Source: TMED26 sp042088965
GTDB taxonomy: Bacteria > Pseudomonadota > Alphaproteobacteria > Thalassobaculales > Thalassobaculaceae
DNA length: 18,703 nucleotides
Assembly (NCBI GenBank): GCA_042088965.1
Contig: JBELLC010000049.1
Coordinates: 1-18,703 of the forward strand
Direction: 5' to 3'
Position numbers and translations under genes: made by a program. Shown here piece by piece: positions 1 to 7,567 of this stretch. Each line of letters starts with the position of its first letter. The stretch's first letter is position 1. The notes beneath the pieces were generated by a model. That model made no database searches and was not told the DNA's origin. It worked only from the letters and a program-made list of their open reading frames with translations.

Positions 1-411
1 CGTGAAGCCATATTGCTCAGTCATTTGATTGAGAATGTGCGCCCTGTTGAGGTGGCCGCAGGACAGCTCATCTTTGAGCCAATGCCCGGTGCGCCGAAGG
101 ATTTAGCAAGCCAATTGGCCAGTCGGCTGCGCAGCTTTACCGATCATCTGTGGCGGGTGGAAACGGTCACGATGGGTGGCCAGCCAAGCGTCAGTGAACG
201 GCGCCAAACAGCCCGCTTGGAAGCGGAAGCAGAAGTTGCCAGGGATCCTGTGGTGCAGGCTGTATTAGAGGCGTTCCCTGGGGCGAAAATTGAATCAATC
301 AAGGACTTACGCGCTGTTGGCGAAACGGCAATAATTGATGCGCCGATCGAGGCCGCAGATTTTGATGATGATCTTGATGATGCGGATGATCCCATCAGTG
401 TCAGGTCATAA
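1..411 (+). CDS. dnaX: DNA polymerase III subunit gamma/tau, C-terminal end (5' partial)
   Basis: The frame is open from the first base and ends at TAA 409-411, so only the last 136 codons are present and the ATPase part lies upstream. The product is the clamp-loader subunit of the replicative polymerase. The visible part matches the C-terminal domain typical of alphaproteobacterial DnaX (PF12362 type): a Trp-containing stretch, then a SVSERR segment, then the characteristic DPVVQAVLEAFPGAKIESIK block near the end. A strongly acidic tail (DFDDDLDDADDP) follows. ybaB starts 33 bases downstream and recR follows it, the classic dnaX-ybaB-recR operon order, which strongly supports the call. I see no frameshift or truncation apart from the window edge. 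Confidence 0.88.
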   Translation, partial: REAILLSHLIENVRPVEVAAGQLIFEPMPGAPKDLASQLASRLRSFTDHLWRVETVTMGGQPSVSERRQTARLEAEAEVARDPVVQAVLEAFPGAKIESIKDLRAVGETAIIDAPIEAADFDDDLDDADDPISVRS

Positions 412-444
412 AATGCAGATTTTTAGGGGTAGCGAGGCAAGCAG

Positions 445-768
445 ATGAAGAATATTGCGCAGATGATGAAGCAGGCGCAGGAGATGCAGTCCAAAGTTGA
501 GGATATGCAGGCCCAGTTAGCGGAATTGGAAGTGACCGGTGAAAGTGGCGCTGGCATGGTCAAGGTGGTGATGACGGGTAAAGGGCAAATGAAGAACCTG
601 CAGATTGAACCAAGCCTTGTGACCCCAGAAGATGTTGAGGTGTTGGAGGACTTGATCGTTGCCGCCGTCAATGATGCGCGCGCCAAAGCGGACGAGCGTA
701 GCGGCGCGGAAATGCGCAAACTGACAGGCGGCCTGCAATTGCCGCCTGGTTTTAAGCTGCCGTTTTAA
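445..768 (+). CDS. ybaB: YbaB/EbfC family nucleoid-associated protein
   Basis: This 107-residue protein has the family's usual length and form. It opens with a Met/Gln-rich amphipathic helix (MKNIAQMMKQAQEMQSKVED), continues with the signature GAGMVKVVMTGKGQMKNLQIEPSLV, and ends with a Gly/Leu/Pro-rich tail (TGGLQLPPGFKLPF). Family members form small dimers that bind DNA in the nucleoid and are encoded between dnaX and recR in many bacteria, as here. The ATG at 445 is preceded by GAGG at 434-437, a normal Shine-Dalgarno spacing. It lies 33 bases after dnaX and 20 bases before recR, so co-transcription is likely. The DNA-binding role is known for the family rather than shown by this sequence. 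Confidence 0.93.
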   Translation: MKNIAQMMKQAQEMQSKVEDMQAQLAELEVTGESGAGMVKVVMTGKGQMKNLQIEPSLVTPEDVEVLEDLIVAAVNDARAKADERSGAEMRKLTGGLQLPPGFKLPF

Positions 769-788
769 GATCTGCCAGGCTTGCTTTG

Positions 789-1382
789 ATGAGCAATGGC
801 GATATTGATCACTTGATGCGTTACTTGGCCCGCCTGCCAGGGCTGGGCCCGCGATCGGCACGGCGGGCCGTTTTGCATTTGTTGAAACGCCGCGAAAGTC
901 TCATGCTGCCCTTGATTGACGCTATGAAAACGACGGCTGAAACGGTGGTTGCTTGCGACAATTGCGGCAATTGGGACAATCATAATCCCTGTGGTGTTTG
1001 CCGTGACCCGCGCCGCGATGCAGGAATCATTTGTGTGGTTGAGGATGTATCTGATCTTTGGGCCTTGGAACGGGCGGCCGCGTTTCGGGGGCAATATCAT
1101 GTTCTTGGCGGGGTCCTGTCTGCGCTGGATGGGGTTGGCCCAGAAGATTTGAATATCGACCGTTTGATTGCGCGGGTGATGGACGGCCAGGTGCGCGAAG
1201 TGATCTTGGCAATGAATGCAACTGTCGATGGCCAGACCACGGCGCATTACATTTGCGACCGTTTGGCAGAGCGGAATGTGGAGATTAGCCGCTTGGCGCA
1301 TGGGGTGCCTGTTGGCGGTGAGCTTGATTATCTTGATGATGGCACCTTGGCCCAAGCGCTGAAGGCGCGGCGAGGAATATAA
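789..1382 (+). CDS. recR: Recombination mediator protein RecR
   Basis: RecR acts with RecF and RecO to load RecA at gapped DNA. The 197-residue protein has the family architecture. An N-terminal helix-hairpin-helix region (LARLPGLGPRSARRAVLHLL, from about residue 13) is followed by a C4 zinc motif with C56, C59, C68 and C71. A TOPRIM domain comes next (from IICVVEDVSD to the segment around ALDGVGPEDLNI), and the typical C-terminal block is ISRLAHGVPVGGELDYLDD. ATG 789 is taken as the start; a TTG directly before it (786) is possible but would add only one residue. The gene begins 20 bases after ybaB. Its last codons and its stop lie in a 28-bp tandem repeat (1358-1428), so the final residues KARRGI may have been altered by a recent duplication. 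Confidence 0.95.
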   Translation: MSNGDIDHLMRYLARLPGLGPRSARRAVLHLLKRRESLMLPLIDAMKTTAETVVACDNCGNWDNHNPCGVCRDPRRDAGIICVVEDVSDLWALERAAAFRGQYHVLGGVLSALDGVGPEDLNIDRLIARVMDGQVREVILAMNATVDGQTTAHYICDRLAERNVEISRLAHGVPVGGELDYLDDGTLAQALKARRGI

Positions 1383-1428
1383 CCAGCTGAAGGCGCGGCG
1401 AGGAATATAACCAGCTGAAGGCGCGGCG
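1358..1428. repeat. 28-bp tandem repeat, about 2.5 copies, across the recR stop codon
   Basis: The unit starts GCTGAAGGCGCGGCGAGGAA and ends TATAACCA. Copy 1 is 1358-1385, copy 2 is 1386-1413 with no mismatch, and copy 3 stops after 15 identical bases at 1428. Copy 1 encodes the end of RecR and contains its TAA; copy 2 repeats the same codons and stop outside the gene. The perfect identity suggests a recent slippage or an assembly artefact. It occupies the short space between the convergent recR and rmuC genes. Confidence 0.95.
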
Positions 1429-1433
1429 GGTCG

Positions 1434-2597
1434 TCAGTTTCCGTGGTTGTGGTCAACCAGCCGGGTGACGTTTTCTGCGGCTGTTAAGGCTTCCAGATCA
1501 CCGTCATCAGAAAGTTCTAACTCTTGGATTTTAACCCCGCGCTTGCTGACTTTGTCTGCTGAAATCCGAATCTCACGGATATCTTTTTCAGCCTGGCCGA
1601 AATGGCTTTGCAGCTTATCCACGCGCTGATCAAGACGGCCAATATCTTCCAATAACGCATGCATTTCTTTTTGAATAACATGCGCCTGCTCACGCATACG
1701 GACATCTTTTAAAACGGCCCTGACGGTATTTAAGGTTGCCATCATGGTTGTTGGCGAAACGATCCAGACACGGCGGCGAAAGCTATCCTCAACCACCTGT
1801 GGCAGGTTGGCATGTAGCTCGGCATAGACAGCTTCTGAGGGCAAGAACATCAGCGCTGATTCAGCCGTTTCACCGGGCAGGATGTATTTTTCTGATATTT
1901 GCCGCACATGGTGTTGGATGTCATTGGCAAGTTGTTTGCGGGCGATCGTGCGGCTGGCCTCGTCAGGGGCCGCCGCGAGCGCCCGATAAGCCTCGAGTGG
2001 AAATTTAGAATCGATGACAATCGGCCCTGGTGGATTTGGCAGCAGCAACAAACAATCGGCGCGTTTGCCATTCGACAGCTGAGTTTGGAAGGCATAGGCG
2101 TTTGGTGGCAAGGTTCCCGAAACCAGGTCATTCAGTTGAATTTCGCCAAATGCGCCGCGGGCTTGTTTATTCGACAGAATGTCCTGCAAGCCGACCACTT
2201 GGCTGGACAGCTCGGTGATATTTTTCTGGGCGGCATCAATCACCGCAAGGCGTTCTTTCAGGTCGCTCATTGAGGTTTGGGTTTTTTCCTGGTTTTTTAC
2301 CAAGCTTTCACCGATCCGGCGATTCAGCTCGGCCAACCTGTCTTCCATGCGCTTCGACAGCTCACGCTCTTGGCGTTGCAGGGCTTCGGCCAATTGGCCT
2401 TGCTGAACGCTTTGGTTTTCGGCCATTTGCGCCAGTCGGCCTGCCATTTCCAAACTATGGCGGTGGCTTTCATCAAGTCCAGCGCGGATGGCTTGGCCGT
2501 CAACACGGTCTCGGCGTGATCGCCAGAGTATGAGCAGCACGCCTGCGGCGACCACAGCGATGAGAACGCTTAGTAAGATGATGTTCATATTTGCCAT
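1434..2597 (-). CDS. rmuC: RmuC family DNA recombination protein
   Basis: The 387-residue protein has the RmuC layout. An N-terminal membrane anchor (about residues 5-25, IILLSVLIAVVAAGVLLILW) is followed by a basic stretch (RSRRDR) and a long Gln/Glu-rich coiled coil to about residue 130. The RmuC domain (PF02646) then includes KQARGAFGEIQLNDLV, IVIDSKFPLEAYRAL, FLPSEAVYAEL and RRVWIVSPTTMMATLNTVRA. Family members are proposed nucleases that limit recombination at inverted repeats; the catalytic role is inferred from fold similarity. The start is taken at the first ATG (2597), with a second in-frame ATG at 2588; both keep the anchor. It is convergent with recR, and both genes concern recombination, but they cannot share an operon. 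Confidence 0.92.
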   Translation of the reverse strand: MANMNIILLSVLIAVVAAGVLLILWRSRRDRVDGQAIRAGLDESHRHSLEMAGRLAQMAENQSVQQGQLAEALQRQERELSKRMEDRLAELNRRIGESLVKNQEKTQTSMSDLKERLAVIDAAQKNITELSSQVVGLQDILSNKQARGAFGEIQLNDLVSGTLPPNAYAFQTQLSNGKRADCLLLLPNPPGPIVIDSKFPLEAYRALAAAPDEASRTIARKQLANDIQHHVRQISEKYILPGETAESALMFLPSEAVYAELHANLPQVVEDSFRRRVWIVSPTTMMATLNTVRAVLKDVRMREQAHVIQKEMHALLEDIGRLDQRVDKLQSHFGQAEKDIREIRISADKVSKRGVKIQELELSDDGDLEALTAAENVTRLVDHNHGN

Positions 2598-2628
2598 TTG
2601 GCCCTCAGCAGCGAATCATTCTTTGGCC

Positions 2629-2658
2629 AGCATAGCATGGCGATGGCAAAGCTGCGAA
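2629..2658 (-). promoter_or_regulatory. Possible sigma70-type promoter for rmuC
   Basis: On the minus strand TTCGCA (2653-2658) and TATGCT (2629-2634) are separated by 18 bases and lie about 30 bases upstream of the rmuC start. Each hexamer matches the consensus at only about four positions, so this is a weak prediction from sequence alone. Confidence 0.25.
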
Positions 2659-2683
2659 GGCAAGCGGTGCAAACGCTTTACTC

Positions 2684-2783
2684 NNNNNNNNNNNNNNNNN
2701 NNNNNNNNNNNNNNNNNNNNNNNNNNNNNNNNNNNNNNNNNNNNNNNNNNNNNNNNNNNNNNNNNNNNNNNNNNNNNNNNNNN
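2684..2783. other. Assembly gap of exactly 100 N
   Basis: One hundred consecutive N lie between the rmuC upstream region and the 3' end of the dehydratase-like gene. A round 100 usually denotes a scaffold join of unknown true length, so the distance and any genes between these neighbours are undetermined. Confidence 0.98.
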
Positions 2784-3955
2784 AAGTCAGACCGCTTGTG
2801 CAGGTCAGGTTGCAACGCAATCCCCAGGCCAGGGCCATCTGGTGCGGAAATCATGCCTTTATTCAGCGGTGGTAAATTGGTCACGAGTTCGCCATACCAG
2901 CCATAATAAAATGCCCGGACCACCTCTTGGATATAGCAATTGCGGGTGTGGAGGGCGAAATGCACAGCGGCGGTCAACGCGACAGGTCCGGTGCAGTCAT
3001 GGGCGGCAACGGGCACATGAAAGCTATCGGCCATGGCGGCAATTTTACGGGCTTCGGTGAGGCCGCCGCACCAGGTCAAATCAAGGATGATGACGCCCAG
3101 GCTGTCGAGGCCAATAAGGGATCGAAAATCAGCTTTCCCGCCCAAGGTTTCACCCACAGCGATGGGTGCTTTGGTGGCCCGGGCGACCGCATCCAGACTG
3201 TCCACATGGTCCATGAAAACCGGATCTTCGATCCAATGGGGATCAAATTCTTCTAAGGCGCGGGCGATCTTTACCGCCGTTGGCCGATTCCACAGTGAAT
3301 GCAACTCGGCCATAATCTCCATTTTATCGCCAAGCGCGGCACGGATTTTCTCGAACGGTTGCAGGGCGGTTTTTAAGTCAGCGTTTGAGATATATTGCCC
3401 ACCGGAGGCTTCGGCGGCGTAATCAAAGGGCCAAATTTTCATCGCCCTGATGTCCATCTCTAACAAGCTATGGGCAAGCTCGTCTGCATTATGCAAAAAG
3501 GCGTCAAGATCTTCATACGGGCCTTCGTTGCGCTCAAGGCCGAAATTGGCGGTCCCTTGTACCGGTTTAGCGCGCACATAGCGATATCCCGCACAGGTAT
3601 TGTAAACCCGAATATCATCACGCACCCGGCCGCCCAAAAGCTGATGGATGGGCTGATTGGTTGCCCGTCCCCATAGATCCCAGAGCGCAATATCAATCGC
3701 TGACTTGGCACGCATTTCAGCGCCCGCACCCGCAAATCCCAGATAGCCAATAAGATGGGCTTGATGGGCTTCGATTTGCAGCGGGTCTTGGCCCAGCAAG
3801 TACGGCGCGATGGTTTCATGAATATGTGCTTCGGTGGCACCGGGGCCATAAAAGCTCTCGCCGAGGCCAATGATGCCCTCATCGGTGTGCAGCTGCACCC
3901 ACAGGATGTTTGGAAATTCATCAAGCCGGATTGTATCGATTGCGTTGATTTTCAT
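2784..3955 (-). CDS. Enolase-superfamily (mandelate racemase/muconate lactonizing type) enzyme, probable sugar-acid dehydratase, 3' partial
   Basis: About 390 residues are readable from ATG 3955 before the frame enters the N gap; probably only around ten C-terminal residues are missing, since family members end soon after a block like GPGLGIALQPDLHKRSD. The N-terminal capping domain (IDTIRLDEFPNILWVQLHTD) is followed by the TIM barrel. Visible functional residues are K173 in MKIWPFD, metal ligands E217 (AELHS), E243 (IEDP) and E269 (VGET) at the mandelate-racemase spacing of 26 and 26, D292 (LDLTWCGG), and an H319-D320 pair (AAHDCTGP). Such residues abstract a proton alpha to a carboxylate, and most relatives dehydrate or racemize sugar acids. 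The substrate cannot be told from the sequence. A divergent MFS transporter 150 bases away may carry it. Confidence 0.85.
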
Positions 3956-4105
3956 GGTCTAACAGGGCTCCCAGATATTTTCTCTCAGCATATACTGATT
4001 TATCCCTGGTTTAAAACTAGACAGCTCTCGCCAGACGGTCGACCATGGGGGCGTGAGCTGTATTTCAAAATCTATATACGCTATGGCTGTGGCGCGGTCT
4101 AAAAG

Positions 4106-5338
4106 GTGACGGATCAAAACTCTCTGATACCTGTCGGCGGGCGGGCGATGCTGGTCGCTCTTGGCCTCACAATGGGGCTGCAAACGCTCGCGACCATGGC
4201 AGCATTCTCGCTGGCGTCGATGGCCCCAGCTGTCGCCGCTGACCTGGATATTGATGGCAATCTGATCGGTTTATTTGTGGCCGCTGTTTATGGTATCGGC
4301 ATTCTGTCAGCGGTTGGCTCGGTTGTGTTCATCCGTGCCTATGGGCCCGCCCGGGTTGGCCAGTTTGTGATGCTCACGGTGATCTTGATGCTGCTGATGA
4401 GCGGGGCGGTGTCCGGGGTTATGGATGGCCTGACGGCGCTGGCCCTGGCGGCGCTGTTGATGGGGGCGGGATATGGTGCGACCGCGCCGATCAGTTCTGC
4501 CGTGCTGGTGCCACGAACACCGCCGGCGCGGCGTAATTTGGTGTTGTCTATCCGACAAATTGGCGTGCCTCTTGGCGGTGTCTTGGCGGCCTTGGTGGTA
4601 CCTGTGGTGGCGGCGGCGGCAGGGTGGCGACCGGCGCTTTTGGTTCAAGTTCTGCCGGTATTGTTGATGTTGCTGGCGCTTGGTCTGGTGCGCAAGGATT
4701 GGGATGCGGGCGCTCACCGGCACCCTTCCTGGGCGGGGTTATGGCAGGCCGTGGGCTGGCGGCAGTTACTGGCACCTTTGGCCAATCAAGCGATTTCTCG
4801 GCTGTCTTTTACAAGTTTTTGCTTTACCGGGATTCAGCTGTGTTTCGTGGCTTTTTTAGTGGTGCAGCTCACCAGTGATGGGGCGCTTGATCTGGTTACC
4901 GCCGCCCGCTTTCTCGCGCTCTATCAAATCGCGGGTGTGGTCAGCCGACCCGTTTGGGGCTGGCTTGCGGATCGGTGGTTGTCGGCGCGGATCATCCTCA
5001 TCGGTCAGGGTGTGGTGATCACATTTGCGGCCCTCGCAGCGGGGCTGATCAATGCGGATTGGTCGCTTTTTCAGATCAGCTTTTTATGCATTGCGGCGGG
5101 TGTCAGCGCCGCTGGATACACGGGGATTGCCTATGGGGAATATGCCCGGCTTGGGGGGCGCCGTGGAACGGAGGCAACCGCCTTGGGCTCGGCGGCCATG
5201 TTTGCGGGTGTCCTGGTCCTGCCAGCCCTATTTAGTGTGATCACAGCAGCCACAGGCGATTATTTTATCGCCTATAGCGGACTCGCGGCCTTGGCCTTGA
5301 TCAGCGCGGTACTGTTGGCGTTCAGTAAGCCGTCCTGA
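4106..5338 (+). CDS. MFS transporter
   Basis: This is a very hydrophobic protein of up to 410 residues with about 12 predicted membrane segments, beginning with MLVALGLTMGLQTLATMAAF and ending in SGLAALALISAVLLAFSK. The first half carries a conserved-looking loop after helix 2-3 (IRAYGPARVGQF) and a Gly-rich helix (LLMGAGYGATAPISS). After the central loop the second half has WGWLADRW, resembling the inter-helix motif of the major facilitator superfamily. The GTG at 4106 is the longest start but has only a weak AAAAG before it; ATG 4148, just before the first helix, is a real alternative. It is divergent from the dehydratase-like gene and convergent with the alcohol dehydrogenase. Transport of a carboxylate or sugar acid is inferred from the neighbour only. 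Confidence 0.82.
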   Translation: MTDQNSLIPVGGRAMLVALGLTMGLQTLATMAAFSLASMAPAVAADLDIDGNLIGLFVAAVYGIGILSAVGSVVFIRAYGPARVGQFVMLTVILMLLMSGAVSGVMDGLTALALAALLMGAGYGATAPISSAVLVPRTPPARRNLVLSIRQIGVPLGGVLAALVVPVVAAAAGWRPALLVQVLPVLLMLLALGLVRKDWDAGAHRHPSWAGLWQAVGWRQLLAPLANQAISRLSFTSFCFTGIQLCFVAFLVVQLTSDGALDLVTAARFLALYQIAGVVSRPVWGWLADRWLSARIILIGQGVVITFAALAAGLINADWSLFQISFLCIAAGVSAAGYTGIAYGEYARLGGRRGTEATALGSAAMFAGVLVLPALFSVITAATGDYFIAYSGLAALALISAVLLAFSKPS

Positions 5339-5354
5339 GTGGCCTGAGCAGGCG

Positions 5355-6494
5355 TTATAACGCGTCGTGTGGCACCATGATTTGCCGGATGGTGGTGCCA
5401 TCCGCCAAACGGTCAAAGCCGGCGTTGATATCATCGAGGGCGATGGTATCGCTGATTAAGGCATCCACCGGGAGTTTACCGCGCTTATAAAGATCGATGA
5501 AACGCGGGATATCGCGCACCGGCACACAGCTGCCCATGTAGCTGCCAAGGATTGATTTCTCATCACCGACCAATTGTGTCGGCGAAAAGCTGAAGCTTTG
5601 ATCGCTGGCAGGCAAGCCTGCGGTCACCACACTGCCACCCGGTCGCAAGGAGGCATAGGCAATCGCCAAAGCTTCGGTGCGGCCAGCAAATTCAAAGGCG
5701 ACATCAACGCCGCCTTGGCTCAGATCTTGGATCATCTCTAAATGGTCAGGCTGGCTGGCGTCGACCACATCGGTTGCCCCCAGCTCTTGCGCCAAGGCCA
5801 GGCGGTCGGTATTGGTATCGACGGCGATAATTTGCCCGGCACCAGAGAAAACAGCCCCTAACAAGCCGTTCAGGCCAACCCCGCCAAGGCCAATAACAAC
5901 CACGCTGTCGCCAGCTTGCAGGCGGGCCGTATTGACCACGGCCCCGACCCCGGTCATCACCGCACAGCCAAAGATCGCGGCCTTATCAAGGGCGATATCA
6001 CTATCAACTTTAACCGCTGAACCGCGGTCAACCACAGCGTATTCGGCAAAACAGGAAACCCCTGAATGATGCTCTAACACCTCGCCGTTGGGGCTTGATA
6101 GCCGACTGCCACCGCCCATTAAACCGCCCACCGCGCGCGCTTCGCGGTGTCGTTCACAGATTTGTGGGCGGCCTTCTTGGCAGCGCACGCAGCGTCCACA
6201 ACTGGCCGAAAATTGAAAAACCACCGGATCGCCTGGCTTTAAATCCCGAATCCCGGGTCCAATTTCCACCACCTCGCCAGCACCTTCATGACCGAGAACA
6301 AGCGGCAAGGGGCGGGGACGGTTACCATTAATCAACGAAAGATCAGAATGGCATAAGCCAGCACCCGCGATTTTGACCAGGACTTCACCCTCGCGCGGGG
6401 CCGCCAACTCAACCTCTTCGATCTGAATGGGCTGGCTATCGGCATAGGGCCGAGGTGTCGCCATATCGCGTAAAACAGCGGCGCGCATGCGCAT
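5355..6494 (-). CDS. Zinc-dependent, probably NAD-linked alcohol dehydrogenase (medium-chain, class III-like)
   Basis: This 379-residue medium-chain dehydrogenase/reductase oxidizes an alcohol or reduces an aldehyde with a nicotinamide cofactor. Catalytic zinc ligands are visible as C48 (GLCHSD), H69 with E70 (GHEGAG) and C177 (FGCAVMTG). The structural zinc lobe has C99, C102, C105 and C113 (CGRCVRCQEGRPQIC). The Rossmann loop GLGGVG is at 202-207, and an acidic D226 at the end of the following strand (IIAVDTN) favours NAD over NADP. AAAGGAG at 6502-6508 lies seven bases before ATG 6494 and fixes the start. The gene is convergent with the MFS gene, with 16 bases between stops. The form resembles the class III/benzyl-alcohol dehydrogenase branch, but the substrate is unknown. 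Confidence 0.9.
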   Translation of the reverse strand: MRMRAAVLRDMATPRPYADSQPIQIEEVELAAPREGEVLVKIAGAGLCHSDLSLINGNRPRPLPLVLGHEGAGEVVEIGPGIRDLKPGDPVVFQFSASCGRCVRCQEGRPQICERHREARAVGGLMGGGSRLSSPNGEVLEHHSGVSCFAEYAVVDRGSAVKVDSDIALDKAAIFGCAVMTGVGAVVNTARLQAGDSVVVIGLGGVGLNGLLGAVFSGAGQIIAVDTNTDRLALAQELGATDVVDASQPDHLEMIQDLSQGGVDVAFEFAGRTEALAIAYASLRPGGSVVTAGLPASDQSFSFSPTQLVGDEKSILGSYMGSCVPVRDIPRFIDLYKRGKLPVDALISDTIALDDINAGFDRLADGTTIRQIMVPHDAL

Positions 6495-6570
6495 GATGAA
6501 ACTCCTTTAACCGTTCGGCGTCGTTTACGGATCACAACGACCTGTGGCAGCAAATTATTTGCCGTTAAAA

Positions 6571-7389
6571 TTAAGACGTGGGCGCGCGGGAGGTCACCGC
6601 TGCGCCATCAGGCAGTGGCATGACCATACTATAATCACCGCCAGCTCGCACGTCCGTAATGATCGCGTTCAATTCCCCTTGTGGGAAACCAAGGCCAACC
6701 ATCAAGCGAATAAACGGCCCTGAAACGGTATCAACATCGATGTAATGTGGCACTAAACCGCCTAAGGCGATGTTGTATTTATTCCGTAACAGGGTCCAGC
6801 CTTTGCGGGCGTCTTCAATACTCCGATATGAGGCAAGATGGACACCCTTCACACCACTGGCGGGGGGAAATTTTAATTTGCTGGTGCGGTGCTCTAAACG
6901 TTCAAATCGGGCCCGTGAACTGGCGGTAGCGAGGCGGTTATGTTCGGCGTTTTGGCTGATTTCTGTCTTTAGCGCGCGCAAGGCATGGCGCAGCTCTTTG
7001 ATATCTTTTTCAGCAGCCTTTTGCTGACCGCTGGCCGCGGCAACGGCATCGAGCTGTTGGCGTAACTTTGTGAATTCGTCGTTAACCGAACGCTGTTTGC
7101 CATCGCCGACAGCCTCAAGGGCGTTAACCCGGGCCCCGAGTTTTTGACTGGCAAGCTCGGCCTTGGTGCTTTGGGCCATCAAGCGGAGGGTCTGTGCGGC
7201 CATAACATCACGGGCGATGCGCTGCATTTTTTTGTCATCGCCATCACCGTTGACCAGCAGTCCTTGCATCATATTGCAGGCAGGTAGCAGCAGCAGCAAA
7301 ACAGCAGATAGCAGGGGGAGAACCCGCAACCGGCGGAAACGGGCTGACAGTGGTGCCAAAATTTCTAGGGTCATGAAGCTTCGATTCAT
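6571..7389 (-). CDS. Putative lipoprotein with coiled coil and SPOR-like C-terminal domain
   Basis: I do not recognise this 272-residue protein by name. A basic start (SARFRRLR) leads into a hydrophobic run (VLPLLSAVLLLLL) and PAC, with C38 as a likely lipidation site; Pro at -2 makes the lipobox imperfect. Asn at +2 would favour the outer membrane. Residues about 55-170 are Ala/Lys/Glu/Gln-rich and probably helical or coiled-coil. Residues about 181-250 (GVHLASYRSIEDARKGWTLL, then IDVDTVSGPFIRLMVGLGFP) resemble a SPOR domain, which binds denuded peptidoglycan in cell-division proteins. The start is uncertain: M1 (7389) and M6 (7374) both lack a strong ribosome binding site. An envelope or septal role is inferred. 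It lies between the adh gene and the BI-1 gene, with no obvious functional link to either. Confidence 0.7.
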   Translation of the reverse strand: MNRSFMTLEILAPLSARFRRLRVLPLLSAVLLLLLPACNMMQGLLVNGDGDDKKMQRIARDVMAAQTLRLMAQSTKAELASQKLGARVNALEAVGDGKQRSVNDEFTKLRQQLDAVAAASGQQKAAEKDIKELRHALRALKTEISQNAEHNRLATASSRARFERLEHRTSKLKFPPASGVKGVHLASYRSIEDARKGWTLLRNKYNIALGGLVPHYIDVDTVSGPFIRLMVGLGFPQGELNAIITDVRAGGDYSMVMPLPDGAAVTSRAPTS

Positions 7390-7438
7390 AAAAGGCCAGA
7401 TAATCTGATCAGTCTAACCTTGAACGTTGTTTTGAGGG

Positions 7439-7454
7439 CAGAAAAATTTTTCTG
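7439..7454. repeat. 16-bp perfect palindrome upstream of the SPOR-like lipoprotein gene
   Basis: CAGAAAAATTTTTCTG reads identically on both strands. It lies 50-65 bases upstream of the lipoprotein ATG and 46 bases from the BI-1 terminator, in gene-free DNA. It could be a regulator site or an AT-rich upstream element; no other copy was noticed in the window. Confidence 0.5.
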
Positions 7455-7500
7455 TTAACGCGTGTAGATCAGCTTCCCGGTCGCACGGCTTTCATAAGGC

Positions 7501-7540
7501 CAAAACGAAAAACGCTCGCTGATCATCTGACCAGCGAGCG
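7501..7540 (-). terminator. Rho-independent terminator after the BI-1 family gene
   Basis: A perfect 9-bp GC-rich stem is formed by CGCTCGCTG (7513-7521) and CAGCGAGCG (7532-7540) around a 10-base loop. On the minus strand the hairpin is followed directly by TTTTTCGTTTT, the expected U tract. It starts about 28 bases after the stop codon at 7568 and separates that gene from the downstream lipoprotein gene. Confidence 0.9.
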
Positions 7541-7567
7541 CTTCAGGGGAGATGTCGCGTTCAGGTA

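Noticed and set aside
765..1355. 196-codon open frame on the minus strand opposite recR
   Set aside because: It is antisense to a well-conserved gene, its translation has no recognisable domain, and it lacks a ribosome binding site.
4038..4045. Eight-base palindrome GGTCGACC in the divergent region before the MFS gene, considered as an operator
   Set aside because: Too short and unrepeated to support an operator call without comparison to related genomes.
4307..4723. 138-codon minus-strand frame opposite the MFS gene
   Set aside because: Composition is His/Arg/Gln-rich, a typical shadow of GC-rich membrane-protein codons; no family resemblance.
5345..5364. Small self-complementary stretches (GCCTGAGCAGGC and CGTTATAACG) between the MFS and adh genes
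   Set aside because: The stem is only four to five bases, there is no T tract, and the second palindrome overlaps the adh stop codon; not a convincing bidirectional terminator.
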